Program-made: the position numbers and the translations under genes
In this document: piece by piece, positions 1-6,663 of the stretch
Layout of the letters: each line of letters opens with the position of its first letter
How positions within the stretch are numbered: the stretch's first letter is position 1
Notes under the pieces: generated by a model
The model's database searches: none
Seen by the model: only the letters and a program-made list of their open reading frames with translations
Told to the model about the DNA's origin: nothing
Source of the DNA: Chthoniobacter sp.
GTDB lineage: Bacteria > Verrucomicrobiota > Verrucomicrobiia > Chthoniobacterales > Chthoniobacteraceae
Direction: 5' to 3'
DNA length: 12,105 nt
NCBI GenBank assembly: GCA_025352865.1
Contig: JANXSB010000429.1
Location: 1 to 12,105 of the forward strand

Positions 1-1791
1 CGCGCCGAAGCCCGCGTCCACGCGCTCCATCCGGAGATCAGCCGCGAGGAGGTAAAGCTCAGCGTCGGCCAGGTGCCGCGCGCCTCCATTTTCATCATGA
101 GCACCGTCGGCGAATCCCCGCTCTACACCCAAGCCTACCTCGATGCCTGCATGGCCGAATACATCGCCGCCAAAAAGGAAATGCGTTCGCAAAAGTCCGA
201 GAGCACCACCGTCGCCATTCAGGATGAGCTGGTCCGGCTCGAAAAGGAAATGGAGACAGACGGCGAAAAGCTCCATGAGTTTCAAAAGGAGAATAACATC
301 GGCTTTCTCCACGAGGAGGGGAACAGCGCCGGCCTCTATCTCGCCCAGCTCAACCGCCAGCTCGCCGACCTTAAGACCGAATTCGACCTCCTCGATCTCC
401 TCAACCTCGACCAGAATCTCGACCGCGAAAAAACCACCGCCACCTCCGGCTCCAGCCCCACAGGGACTCGCGACACCACCATCGCCAACTACGGCCCGCT
501 CGCCGAATACCAGAGAGCCAAGCAGCAGCTCCAGGTGTTCAAGGCGGAACGCGAAGACTTCTCCCGTTACCTCCGCCCCAAACACCCCACCATCGTCGCC
601 CTCGACGAGCAGATTACCCGCGGCGAAAAACTCATCGAAGCCTTTCGCAACCAAAGCGTCGAAACGCTGAAAACCCGCCGCGAATCCATCCGGCTGCAAA
701 TCCAAAATCTCGAAGGCGTCATCCAGCAATGGGATGCCAAGGCCCTTGACCTCAGCGGCCGGGTCGCGGACTTCGACAAGATCAAAGCCAAAGGCGAACG
801 CACCAAAGGCCAGTACGACCGCCTCCTCGCCAACCTCCGCAGCGTCGATGTGACTAAGAACGTCGATCAGGACACCGTCTCCATCCTTGAGAAAGCCTCA
901 CCCGCCATCTCCATCAGACCTGGCGAGATCAAGATCATGTCGATCGGCTTCGGCATCGGTGCCCTGCTAGGACTCCTAATCCTCTTCATCATGGACAAGC
1001 TGGACGACCGCATCAGCTCCTTCATGGAATTCGGAGCCCATTATCCCGAGCACATCCTTGGGCAGATCCCGAGCGAAAACATGGCCGGCGACCTCGCCCT
1101 CCTCAAACACAGCGACGCCCGCCACTCCCTGCTCGAGTCCTATCGCACCCTCCGCTCATCCCTCCTCTTCCTGCCCGTCGAAGGTGCCCGCCCCAAGACC
1201 CTCCTCATCACCAGCGCCGCACCCGGCGAAGGCAAAACCACCGTCGCCTCCAACCTCGCCATCATCCTCGCCTTTTCCGGCGCGAAAGTCCTCCTCGTGG
1301 ACGCCGACCTCCGCCGCGGACGGCTGCACAGCCTCTTCGGCATTTCGCCCGAGGGCGGCTTCGCCAAAGTCCTCCAGCAGCGCATCCCGTGGGCCGAGGC
1401 CATCGTTAAAACCCACATTGAGAACCTTTCCATCCTGCCACGAGGCAAGACGATCCCCCACCCAGCGGAACATTTTCTCAGCAAAGTCACCGACCAGTTT
1501 CTCCAGGACGTTTACGATCAGTTCGACTACATCCTCATCGACAGCGCCCCTGTCCTTGTCGCCGATGACACCCTCAGCCTCGCACCCAAAATCGACGGCA
1601 TCCTCTTCGTCGTCCGCTTCGCCCAATCCTCCGCCCGCATGGGTCGCCGCGCCCTCGACCTGCTCAGCCACCGCCAGGTCAACGTCCTCGGCCTCGTCTG
1701 CAACGACGTCCACCTCTCCGAAGCGGAATACGGCTACGGCAGCTATTACCAGTACGCCGAGCCGCAGAAGGTGGTCGCCAAGCGCGCCTAG
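1..1791 (+). CDS. wzc: Wzc-like polysaccharide co-polymerase / bacterial tyrosine kinase, 5'-truncated by window edge
   Basis: This is an inner-membrane regulator of polysaccharide chain length and export, combining a periplasmic Wzz-type domain with a cytoplasmic BY-kinase. The frame is open from base 1 with no stop. A GTG at 73 exists, but family-like sequence (VKLSVGQ, then RASIFIMSTVG) precedes and spans it, so the gene is truncated by the window and not started there. A long charged, coiled-coil-prone stretch occupies about 150-900. It is followed by a Pro-containing segment and one membrane helix at about 934-995 (IMSIGFGIGALLGLLILFIM). The kinase has Walker A (APGEGKTT, 1219-1242), Walker A' (VLLVDADLRRG, 1288-1320) and Walker B (ILIDSAP, 1531-1551). 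It ends in a Tyr cluster with five Tyr between 1729 and 1755, the usual autophosphorylation tail. It is followed by a non-coding gap, so it may be the last gene of an upstream transcript. The family is confident; the symbol is family-level only. Confidence 0.93.
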   Translation, partial: RAEARVHALHPEISREEVKLSVGQVPRASIFIMSTVGESPLYTQAYLDACMAEYIAAKKEMRSQKSESTTVAIQDELVRLEKEMETDGEKLHEFQKENNIGFLHEEGNSAGLYLAQLNRQLADLKTEFDLLDLLNLDQNLDREKTTATSGSSPTGTRDTTIANYGPLAEYQRAKQQLQVFKAEREDFSRYLRPKHPTIVALDEQITRGEKLIEAFRNQSVETLKTRRESIRLQIQNLEGVIQQWDAKALDLSGRVADFDKIKAKGERTKGQYDRLLANLRSVDVTKNVDQDTVSILEKASPAISIRPGEIKIMSIGFGIGALLGLLILFIMDKLDDRISSFMEFGAHYPEHILGQIPSENMAGDLALLKHSDARHSLLESYRTLRSSLLFLPVEGARPKTLLITSAAPGEGKTTVASNLAIILAFSGAKVLLVDADLRRGRLHSLFGISPEGGFAKVLQQRIPWAEAIVKTHIENLSILPRGKTIPHPAEHFLSKVTDQFLQDVYDQFDYILIDSAPVLVADDTLSLAPKIDGILFVVRFAQSSARMGRRALDLLSHRQVNVLGLVCNDVHLSEAEYGYGSYYQYAEPQKVVAKRA

Positions 1792-1797
1792 CATCAA

Positions 1798-1817
1798 GTT
1801 ATCGGACCGCCGGTAAC
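1798..1817 (+). terminator. Short hairpin after the kinase gene; possible weak terminator or pause site
   Basis: GTTATCGG at 1798-1805 can pair with CCGGTAAC at 1810-1817, giving 8 pairs with one G-U wobble around a 4-nt ACCG loop. It begins 7 nt after the kinase stop codon. No run of T follows, so it is not a canonical intrinsic terminator. It could be a pause site, an mRNA 3'-end stabiliser, or chance. Confidence 0.3.
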
Positions 1818-1953
1818 TCCATGCCGTCTGCGCCCCTCATTTCTCACCCACTCCTACCCAGCCCTAAAGACCCATCCTGCCTGCGGGTTTGCGCCACATC
1901 TCCCATCAGTTATCAAGGTCTTGCCCGCATCACCCACGGCGCATCTGACCAAG

Positions 1954-1965
1954 GGCGGCAGCTTG
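1954..1965 (+). promoter_or_regulatory. ops-like element in the leader of the polysaccharide operon
   Basis: GGCGGCAGCTTG matches the enterobacterial ops consensus GGCGGTAGCGTG at 10 of 12 positions, on the coding strand, about 170 bp before the flippase. In known systems ops recruits RfaH, a NusG paralogue, to elongating polymerase in operons of exactly this kind. One mismatch is the T at position 6, a base considered important for RfaH contact. GGCGG at 1954-1958 can also pair with CCGCC at 1968-1972. A function would need a promoter upstream of it, and none is obvious. The position is suggestive; the function is speculative. Confidence 0.2.
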
Positions 1966-2049
1966 TCCCGCCAGCTTTCAATAGCATGGCACCAACTCAT
2001 GGTTCTTGGAAATCCGAGGCATCCGCCAAAAGTAACTGCCGGTTCACCA

Positions 2050-2087
2050 TTCCGTTAATTCCGTCAAATTCCGTTAATTCCGTCAAA
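2050..2087 (+). repeat. Perfect tandem duplication of a 19-bp unit (four TTCCGTYAA sub-units)
   Basis: TTCCGTTAATTCCGTCAAA occurs at 2050-2068 and again, identical and directly abutting, at 2069-2087. Each copy is itself two near-copies of TTCCGTYAA, with T then C at the variable position, so the array is a four-fold 9/10-bp periodic repeat. It then runs into an A-rich tract. It ends 15 bp before the TATACT box, and the region where a -35 element would sit overlaps it. A near one-turn period on one face of the helix would suit a multimeric regulator. It could equally be a dispersed, mobile-type genomic repeat. Confidence 0.9.
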
Positions 2088-2108
2088 AAAACAAAGGCGG
2101 GATATACT
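2080..2108 (+). promoter_or_regulatory. Putative promoter of the flippase-led operon
   Basis: TATACT at 2103-2108 differs from the TATAAT -10 consensus at one position and sits in a locally AT-rich stretch. With a 17-bp spacer the -35 hexamer would be CCGTCA at 2080-2085. That matches TTGACA at only 3 of 6 positions and lies inside the tandem repeat, so activator dependence is plausible. Transcription from here would leave a leader of roughly 20-25 nt before the ATG at 2138. Confidence 0.3.
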
Positions 2109-2137
2109 TTCCGCACCCGCACCAACCCCCACCCTGC

Positions 2138-3448
2138 ATGTCCATCCCCAGCCCGGCGATAGCCCGCCGCTCCTGGTTTCCCAACCGCGAGCGGACGCGC
2201 TTCTGGCTCGGAAAGATCAGCCATTTCGGAGCCTGGCAGCTCGCCTCCCAAGGCATCCAGCTTATCACCGGCTTCCTTCTCGTCCGCTGGCTCAGCATCG
2301 AGGCCTACGCCCAGTATGGCGTCGCCCTCGGCTTCCAAAACATGCTTAACCTGCTGGTCGATCTTGGCTTCTCCAGCTCCATCATCGCCCTCGTCGGCGA
2401 CCGCATCCACGACCGCGAAGTCATCGGCCGCCACATCCGCACCGCCCGCTCCTTTCGCAACACCATGCTCGTCACCATCGGACCGCTTTCCGCCATTGGC
2501 TTCTTCTGGCTCGCCCGCACCCACCACTGGCCCCTCACCGGCAGCCTCCTGCTCTTCTCCTCGATCCTCGGCTTCCTCTTCTTCCAAGGCTGGACCGCAT
2601 GTTACACCCCGCCGCTCCTCATGCACCTGCAGCTCACCCGGCTTTACCGCCCCGGCGTCATCCTCAATGCCGGCAAACTCCTCGCCTGCGCCGTCCTCCA
2701 CCTGCTCTCCGCCCTCGGAGCCGCCGCCGTCTGCTGGCTCAATGCCCTCGCCGCCATCGCCACAGCACTCCTTTACCGCTCCAGCGCCCGCCCTTATCTC
2801 AACGAGCCTCCCTCGCCCGACCCTGAAACCACCCGCGCCATCCGCCGATACATCGCGCCCCTTATTCCCGGCATGGTCTTCTATGCTTTCCAAGGTCAGA
2901 TCCAGGTCTTCCTCATCTCCGTCTTCGGACAAAACCAATCCATCGCCGAAGTCACCGCCCTTGGCCGGCTCGGACAGTTATTCATCTTTCTCGGCTCCTT
3001 CAATGGCACCATCGTCGCCCCCTACATCGCCCGCGCCCCCATCGCCCAGCTCGCCCTGCGCTACACCCAGGCCATCAGCCTCACAGTTATACTCGCCGCC
3101 CTTCTCTGCGCAGCCGCCTTCCTCTTCCCCGCCACCTTTCTATGGCTGCTGGGACCAAAATACCACGGCCTCCGCGTCGAACTCTTTCTCAGCCTCATCG
3201 CCGCCTCCCTCGCCTTCCTCTCCAGCACCCTCTACACCTTCAACAACGCGCGCCAATGGGTCTATCATTGGACTGGCATGGCCAATATCATCGGACTCAT
3301 CCTCCTGCAAACCGCCCTCATTGCGACGATGAATCTTAGCACCACGATCAACGTCATGCGCTTCTCGATAGCAACCGCGCTTTATCCCATCATCGTGTTT
3401 GTCGCCACGGCGCTCTACGGCTATCGGAAAAACCCCGCGCCCGCTTAG
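2138..3448 (+). CDS. Wzx-type polysaccharide flippase (MOP superfamily membrane protein)
   Basis: This 436-residue multi-pass inner-membrane protein probably flips the undecaprenyl-linked repeat unit to the periplasmic side. The N-terminus is basic (ARRSWFPNRERTRFWLGK) and leads into a first segment of the polysaccharide-flippase type (FGAWQLASQGIQLITGFLLVRWLS, split by polar residues), followed by an AYAQYGVALGFQNMLNLL stretch typical of these transporters. Around twelve hydrophobic segments continue to the C-terminus, which ends in a short basic tail (YGYRKNPAPA). Length is normal for the family. The ATG at 2138 is preceded by C-rich sequence with no Shine-Dalgarno. It is the first gene of the operon, 3 nt before the methyltransferase. 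Individual Wzx proteins share little sequence, so the call rests on topology, size and context. A polysaccharide exporter of the same superfamily with another substrate is the main alternative. Confidence 0.85.
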   Translation: MSIPSPAIARRSWFPNRERTRFWLGKISHFGAWQLASQGIQLITGFLLVRWLSIEAYAQYGVALGFQNMLNLLVDLGFSSSIIALVGDRIHDREVIGRHIRTARSFRNTMLVTIGPLSAIGFFWLARTHHWPLTGSLLLFSSILGFLFFQGWTACYTPPLLMHLQLTRLYRPGVILNAGKLLACAVLHLLSALGAAAVCWLNALAAIATALLYRSSARPYLNEPPSPDPETTRAIRRYIAPLIPGMVFYAFQGQIQVFLISVFGQNQSIAEVTALGRLGQLFIFLGSFNGTIVAPYIARAPIAQLALRYTQAISLTVILAALLCAAAFLFPATFLWLLGPKYHGLRVELFLSLIAASLAFLSSTLYTFNNARQWVYHWTGMANIIGLILLQTALIATMNLSTTINVMRFSIATALYPIIVFVATALYGYRKNPAPA

Positions 3449-3451
3449 CCC

Positions 3452-4336
3452 ATGGACAACTCACTCCTCGAACAGCTCAAAAATGCGGGCCGGAAGAGCG
3501 TGCATCTCGGCTATCACCTCGTTCTCGAAAAGTTCCAACGCATCTTTGAAAAGGAGAAAGGGAAGCGGCTCTTTGCCCAAAGCCACCCTCCCCTCGTCAA
3601 ACTCGTGGATTTCAACAACGTCCGGTTCGGCATCTACATCCCGACCCACGGTGTCATCGAAGATCACATTCTCCAGCACGGCAACTGGTCCGGCGATTTG
3701 TTGAAACTGACCGACTACTTCATCACTCCGAATTCCACTATCATCGAAGTCGGTGCCAATATCGGCTTCGAGAGCCTTTATTACGCCAGGAAGTATCCTG
3801 CCTGTCTCATCTACTGTTACGAGCCCGGCAGTTACGCCTACGAATCTCTCCTGAGATCGAAAGCCTGCAATCACCTCGACAATCTCCGCACCTTCAAGCT
3901 CGCCGTCGGCGAACGCAGCGGAAGCCTGGAAATCGCCACCCCCACCGAATCCTCCAAAAACAAAGGCCTCGGCTCCTTGAACGCAAACCAGGACCTAGAC
4001 GACTCCTACACCAAAGAGCAGATAGAGATGGTCACCTTGGACAGCCACTGCACGCCTGACCAGCGGGTTTCCGTTTTGAAGATTGATACCCAGGGTTTCG
4101 AGTGGAATGTCCTCCAGGGCGCGACCGCCCTCATCGGGAAACATCGGCCCGTGATTCTTTTCGAGCACGAAGACCAGTACCACGAAAACGCGCTCGAAGC
4201 CCGGAAGCGCATGGGCGAGTTTTTCGACCGTTGCGGATATGACCTTTACCTCCCCGCCGAAGGCATGCTCAAGAGCTTCGACTTCATGGGAAGCCCCCAT
4301 CTGCACGGCGATGTCATCGCCCTGCCCCGTCACTAA
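3452..4336 (+). CDS. FkbM-family SAM-dependent methyltransferase (first of two)
   Basis: This 294-residue protein probably O-methylates a sugar of the repeat unit. The SAM-binding motif I is IIEVGANIGFES at residues 97-108. An acidic residue after strand 2 lies in YCYEPG (121-126). The diagnostic FkbM block is LKIDTQGFEWNVLQGA at 209-224, followed by a strand ending in FEHED. The first 90 or so residues are an N-terminal extension of charged helices and a short beta region before the methyltransferase fold. It starts 3 nt after the flippase stop with no Shine-Dalgarno, which suggests translational coupling. Its codon use is less C-dominated than the two genes to its left. FkbM proteins in glycan clusters are usually sugar O-methyltransferases; the acceptor cannot be read from sequence. 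Confidence 0.88.
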   Translation: MDNSLLEQLKNAGRKSVHLGYHLVLEKFQRIFEKEKGKRLFAQSHPPLVKLVDFNNVRFGIYIPTHGVIEDHILQHGNWSGDLLKLTDYFITPNSTIIEVGANIGFESLYYARKYPACLIYCYEPGSYAYESLLRSKACNHLDNLRTFKLAVGERSGSLEIATPTESSKNKGLGSLNANQDLDDSYTKEQIEMVTLDSHCTPDQRVSVLKIDTQGFEWNVLQGATALIGKHRPVILFEHEDQYHENALEARKRMGEFFDRCGYDLYLPAEGMLKSFDFMGSPHLHGDVIALPRH

Positions 4337-4349
4337 AGATTCCCCGACG

Positions 4350-5279
4350 ATGGAAAGCGCCGCTGTCTGCACTTTGTTTGAAGGCCACTATCACTACGGC
4401 CTCGGAGCCCTGGTCAACTCGCTCTACCGGCACGGCTTTCGCAGCGTCGTTTGGGCCGGTTATCGCGGCGCGATGCCACCTTGGGCCACCCCCATTTCGA
4501 CAAGGGAAGGTTATCAGGAATTTTCCGTCGGCGAAGGTTGTGTCATCCGTTTCGTGCCCTTGCAACCAGATGTGCATTTCGCCAATTACAAACCGGATTT
4601 CATGCTGCGTCTCTTTCAGGAGAATTCCGCTCTCCATGGTCTTTTCTATTTTGACCCCGACATTGTTGTCAGGTGCCGCTGGTCGTTTTACGAAGAATGG
4701 ATCAGTTACGGGGTGGCTATCGTTCAGGAAATCACCAATGGCGCGATGCCCTCAAACCACCCAGTCCGAATGAAATGGCTCTCATTCGCTGAATTGCTCG
4801 GCCTAAAGGTCAGCCGCGACTTGAATCAGTATTTCAACAGCGGCTTCATCGGCGTGGCCCGGAGTTTTCACTCGTGTCTTTTGCACTGGCAGGCGCTGCT
4901 CGCTGGCGTAGCCCGGCAAAACGTGAACATGCAGGGCTTTATGCCCGGTGATCGGACGAACCCATTTTACGGCATTGATCAGGATACCTTGAACCTGATG
5001 GCAATGACGACCGAGCATCCCCTGAGCACCATCGGCCCCGAAGGCATGGACTTCGTGCCCGGCGGCTTCACCATGAGCCATGCGGTCGGCACCCCGAAAC
5101 CGTGGAACAAGCGCATGACCCTCTCTGCTCTCGATGGGCGCGGCCCGAACGCGGCGGACCATGCCTATTGGTCGCACACCCAGACTCCCATTCGTCTCTA
5201 TCCTGAACGGGCGATGTTTTGGAAGAAGCTCGACCTGCTCTGCGGAAAGGCTGTTGGGCGTGTTATCAGCCGGACCTAA
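4350..5279 (+). CDS. GT8-like glycosyltransferase (GT-A fold)
   Basis: This 309-residue protein probably transfers a sugar from a nucleotide-sugar donor to the growing lipid-linked glycan. Visible GT-A/GT8-type landmarks, in order: an N-terminal strand and helix (VCTLFEGHYHYGLGALVNSL); a DxD metal site, DPD at residues 102-104 in LFYFDPDIVV; FNSGFIGV at 162-169; GIDQDTLN at 208-215, resembling the DQD segment of these enzymes; and SHAVGTPKPW at 243-252, matching the HxxGxxKPW-type motif of GT8. The frame is open upstream to 4239, but that part overlaps the preceding gene and is low-complexity. The ATG at 4350 starts where recognisable fold begins. It lies 13 nt after the FkbM gene and 4 nt before the acyltransferase. 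GT8 members are retaining enzymes; donor and acceptor are unknown. The family call is by motif only. Confidence 0.75.
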   Translation: MESAAVCTLFEGHYHYGLGALVNSLYRHGFRSVVWAGYRGAMPPWATPISTREGYQEFSVGEGCVIRFVPLQPDVHFANYKPDFMLRLFQENSALHGLFYFDPDIVVRCRWSFYEEWISYGVAIVQEITNGAMPSNHPVRMKWLSFAELLGLKVSRDLNQYFNSGFIGVARSFHSCLLHWQALLAGVARQNVNMQGFMPGDRTNPFYGIDQDTLNLMAMTTEHPLSTIGPEGMDFVPGGFTMSHAVGTPKPWNKRMTLSALDGRGPNAADHAYWSHTQTPIRLYPERAMFWKKLDLLCGKAVGRVISRT

Positions 5280-5283
5280 ACCA

Positions 5284-5829
5284 ATGGGGATGTCGCTTCG
5301 TCAGATTGGTTACGAGGGCCTGCTTTACTTCACAAACCGGGTGCTGGCCCGCATTCCCAGCCACCAGCTCCGTTTGTTTTTTTACCGCCGGATCATGCGC
5401 TTTGCAATCGGCAGCAAAAGTTACATTTTCATGGACGCCTGGTTTGACACCAAAGGCGGACTCACAATGGCTGACCATAGCGTCGTGAATCAAAAGTGCC
5501 GCCTCGATACCAGAGGAACCATAACTATCGGCAGCAATGTCAGCATTTCCGCGGAAGTCTGCATCCTGACCGCCGACCACGACCCCGCCAGCCCCTCCTT
5601 CGCCGGACGGCATCGCCCGGTGACGATCGGGGATTTCGTGTTTGTCGGCACACGCGCGGTCATTCTGCCCGGCGTCACCCTTGGCAAAGGCGCGGTGGTG
5701 GCCGCGGGAGCCGTTGTCACGCGGGACGTTGCGCCATTCGACATCGTCGCCGGATGTCCCGCCCGGAAAATCGGCTCGCGCAACAAGGAGCTTCTCTACG
5801 AGACAGACTATGGCCGTCTGTTTTGGTGA
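5284..5829 (+). CDS. Hexapeptide-repeat (left-handed beta-helix) O-acyltransferase
   Basis: This 181-residue protein likely acetylates a sugar of the repeat unit using acetyl-CoA. Hexapeptide-type turns run from about residue 60 to 163 (for example ITIGSNVSI, VTIGDFVFVGTRAVILPGVTLGKGAVVAAGAVV). The catalytic-type His is in LTADHD at residue 99. The family-typical ending FDIVAGCPARKIG is at 152-164. The N-terminal 45 residues are helical and basic, as in WbbJ/WcaF-like enzymes. Two ATGs are possible, at 5284 and 5290 (MGMSLRQ). The first follows the GT8 stop by 4 nt; neither has a Shine-Dalgarno. The open frame upstream to 5134 lies inside the previous gene and is rejected. Acetyl is the commonest donor for the family, but another acyl group cannot be excluded. 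Confidence 0.9.
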   Translation: MGMSLRQIGYEGLLYFTNRVLARIPSHQLRLFFYRRIMRFAIGSKSYIFMDAWFDTKGGLTMADHSVVNQKCRLDTRGTITIGSNVSISAEVCILTADHDPASPSFAGRHRPVTIGDFVFVGTRAVILPGVTLGKGAVVAAGAVVTRDVAPFDIVAGCPARKIGSRNKELLYETDYGRLFW

Positions 5830-5844
5830 CAGCGCTGAGTTATT

Positions 5845-6648
5845 ATGCGCCAACCCGCCTTTAACGAAAGCTGGCCCGAGTCATGGAAGCTCTCTCATGC
5901 CTATGACTTGGAGGAAGTTTTCGGCCAGGTGCGCTACTACGGATATGTCTATGCCTACCAGCGCCGGATGCGCCAGACTCTCGATCTTGTTCAGCACATC
6001 GCCCAGCCGCCGGCGACGGTTCTCGACGTAGCGGCAGCGCAGGGCAATTTTTCCCTTCGTCTTGCGGAAATGGGTTACCGCGTCATCTGGAACGATCTTC
6101 GCGGCGACCTTGCAGACTATGTCCTGCTAAAACACGAACGCGGCGACCTCAAGTTTGCCTCTGGCAATGTTTTCGATCTCGGACTCGATGGAGCTTTCGA
6201 CGTGGTGCTCATCACCGAGATCATCGAGCATGTCGCCCACCCCGATGAGTTCCTGCAAAAGATCGGACGGCTCGTCAAACCCGGCGGCCATATCGTGATG
6301 ACGACGCCCAACGGCGGTTACTTTAAGAACCGGCTACCCAAGTTCTCCGACTGTCCCGACCCCAGCCAGTTCGAAGCCATGCAGTTCAAACCGAACAGCG
6401 ACGGCCATATCTTTCTACTCCACGTCGATGAAATCTCGGGCCTTGCCGCGAAGGCTGGCTTGAAGGTCGAACAGATCAGGATTTACACTAATTTCCTGAC
6501 CAACGGCCATGTTAAGACCGAGGCTCTGCTCAAAGTTTTTCCGCGATACTTGGTGGAAACGCTGGACACCTTGACCGCACGCCTGCCGTGGCTTTTGCGG
6601 AAAAAGCTCCACACCGGCATGGCCGTGCTTTTCAGTCGGCCCGAATAG
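5845..6648 (+). CDS. Class I SAM-dependent methyltransferase
   Basis: This 267-residue protein has a Methyltransf_11/23-type Rossmann fold. Motif I is VLDVAAAQGNFS (59-70), with Ala where the second Gly is common. An acidic pair follows strand 2 (WNDLRGDL, 82-89). The strand-4 region is FDVVLITEIIEHVAHP (118-133), followed by KPGGHIVMTTPNG (145-157), which is very typical of this group. A 55-residue N-terminal segment and a C-terminal lobe of about 100 residues with many aromatic and basic residues probably bind the acceptor. It starts 15 nt after the acyltransferase. In this context it most likely methylates a sugar or a terminal residue of the glycan. Capping methyltransferases that end chain growth in some O-antigens are an alternative role, though I see no capping-specific domain. 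Confidence 0.87.
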   Translation: MRQPAFNESWPESWKLSHAYDLEEVFGQVRYYGYVYAYQRRMRQTLDLVQHIAQPPATVLDVAAAQGNFSLRLAEMGYRVIWNDLRGDLADYVLLKHERGDLKFASGNVFDLGLDGAFDVVLITEIIEHVAHPDEFLQKIGRLVKPGGHIVMTTPNGGYFKNRLPKFSDCPDPSQFEAMQFKPNSDGHIFLLHVDEISGLAAKAGLKVEQIRIYTNFLTNGHVKTEALLKVFPRYLVETLDTLTARLPWLLRKKLHTGMAVLFSRPE

Positions 6649-6663
6649 ATCCCACAACGCCCC

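Larger units (their letters stand above)
1792..2137. other. Intergenic gap between kinase gene and the flippase-led operon
   Basis: This is the only gap longer than 20 nt in the window. I see no credible gene in it. A + strand frame from 1821 to 2162 is open, but it is Pro/Ser-rich low-complexity sequence that runs through the tandem repeat and over the flippase start. The gap holds a hairpin at 1798-1817, an ops-like 12-mer at 1954-1965, a tandem 19-bp repeat at 2050-2087 and a TATACT box at 2103-2108. The last 100 bases are noticeably more AT-rich than the flanking genes. This makes it the likely control region of the downstream operon. Confidence 0.8.

Noticed and set aside
1156..1797. A 213-codon open frame on the - strand opposite the kinase domain
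   Set aside because: It lies exactly opposite the Walker motifs of a real kinase and has acidic low-complexity content. It is a shadow of codon bias.
1058..1816. A 252-codon + strand frame overlapping the kinase gene in another phase
   Set aside because: It consists almost entirely of Ser, Pro, Ala and Thr, the out-of-phase reading of C-rich codons.
1798..1817. The hairpin considered as a canonical Rho-independent terminator
   Set aside because: No T tract follows the stem, so it is listed only as a weak terminator or pause candidate.
2050..2087. The tandem repeat considered as a CRISPR remnant
   Set aside because: The units abut with no spacers, are too short, and no cas-like gene is present.
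1821..2162. A 113-codon + strand frame in the intergenic gap
   Set aside because: It is Pro/Ser-rich with no domain, runs through the tandem 19-bp repeat and overlaps the flippase start. There is no Shine-Dalgarno and no sign of protein-like hydrophobic patterning.
1997..2938. A 313-codon open frame on the - strand across the gap and the start of the flippase gene
   Set aside because: It encodes Gly/Glu/Ala/Asp-rich low-complexity sequence without a recognisable fold, which is what the complement of a C-rich coding strand produces. It conflicts with the well supported flippase on the + strand.
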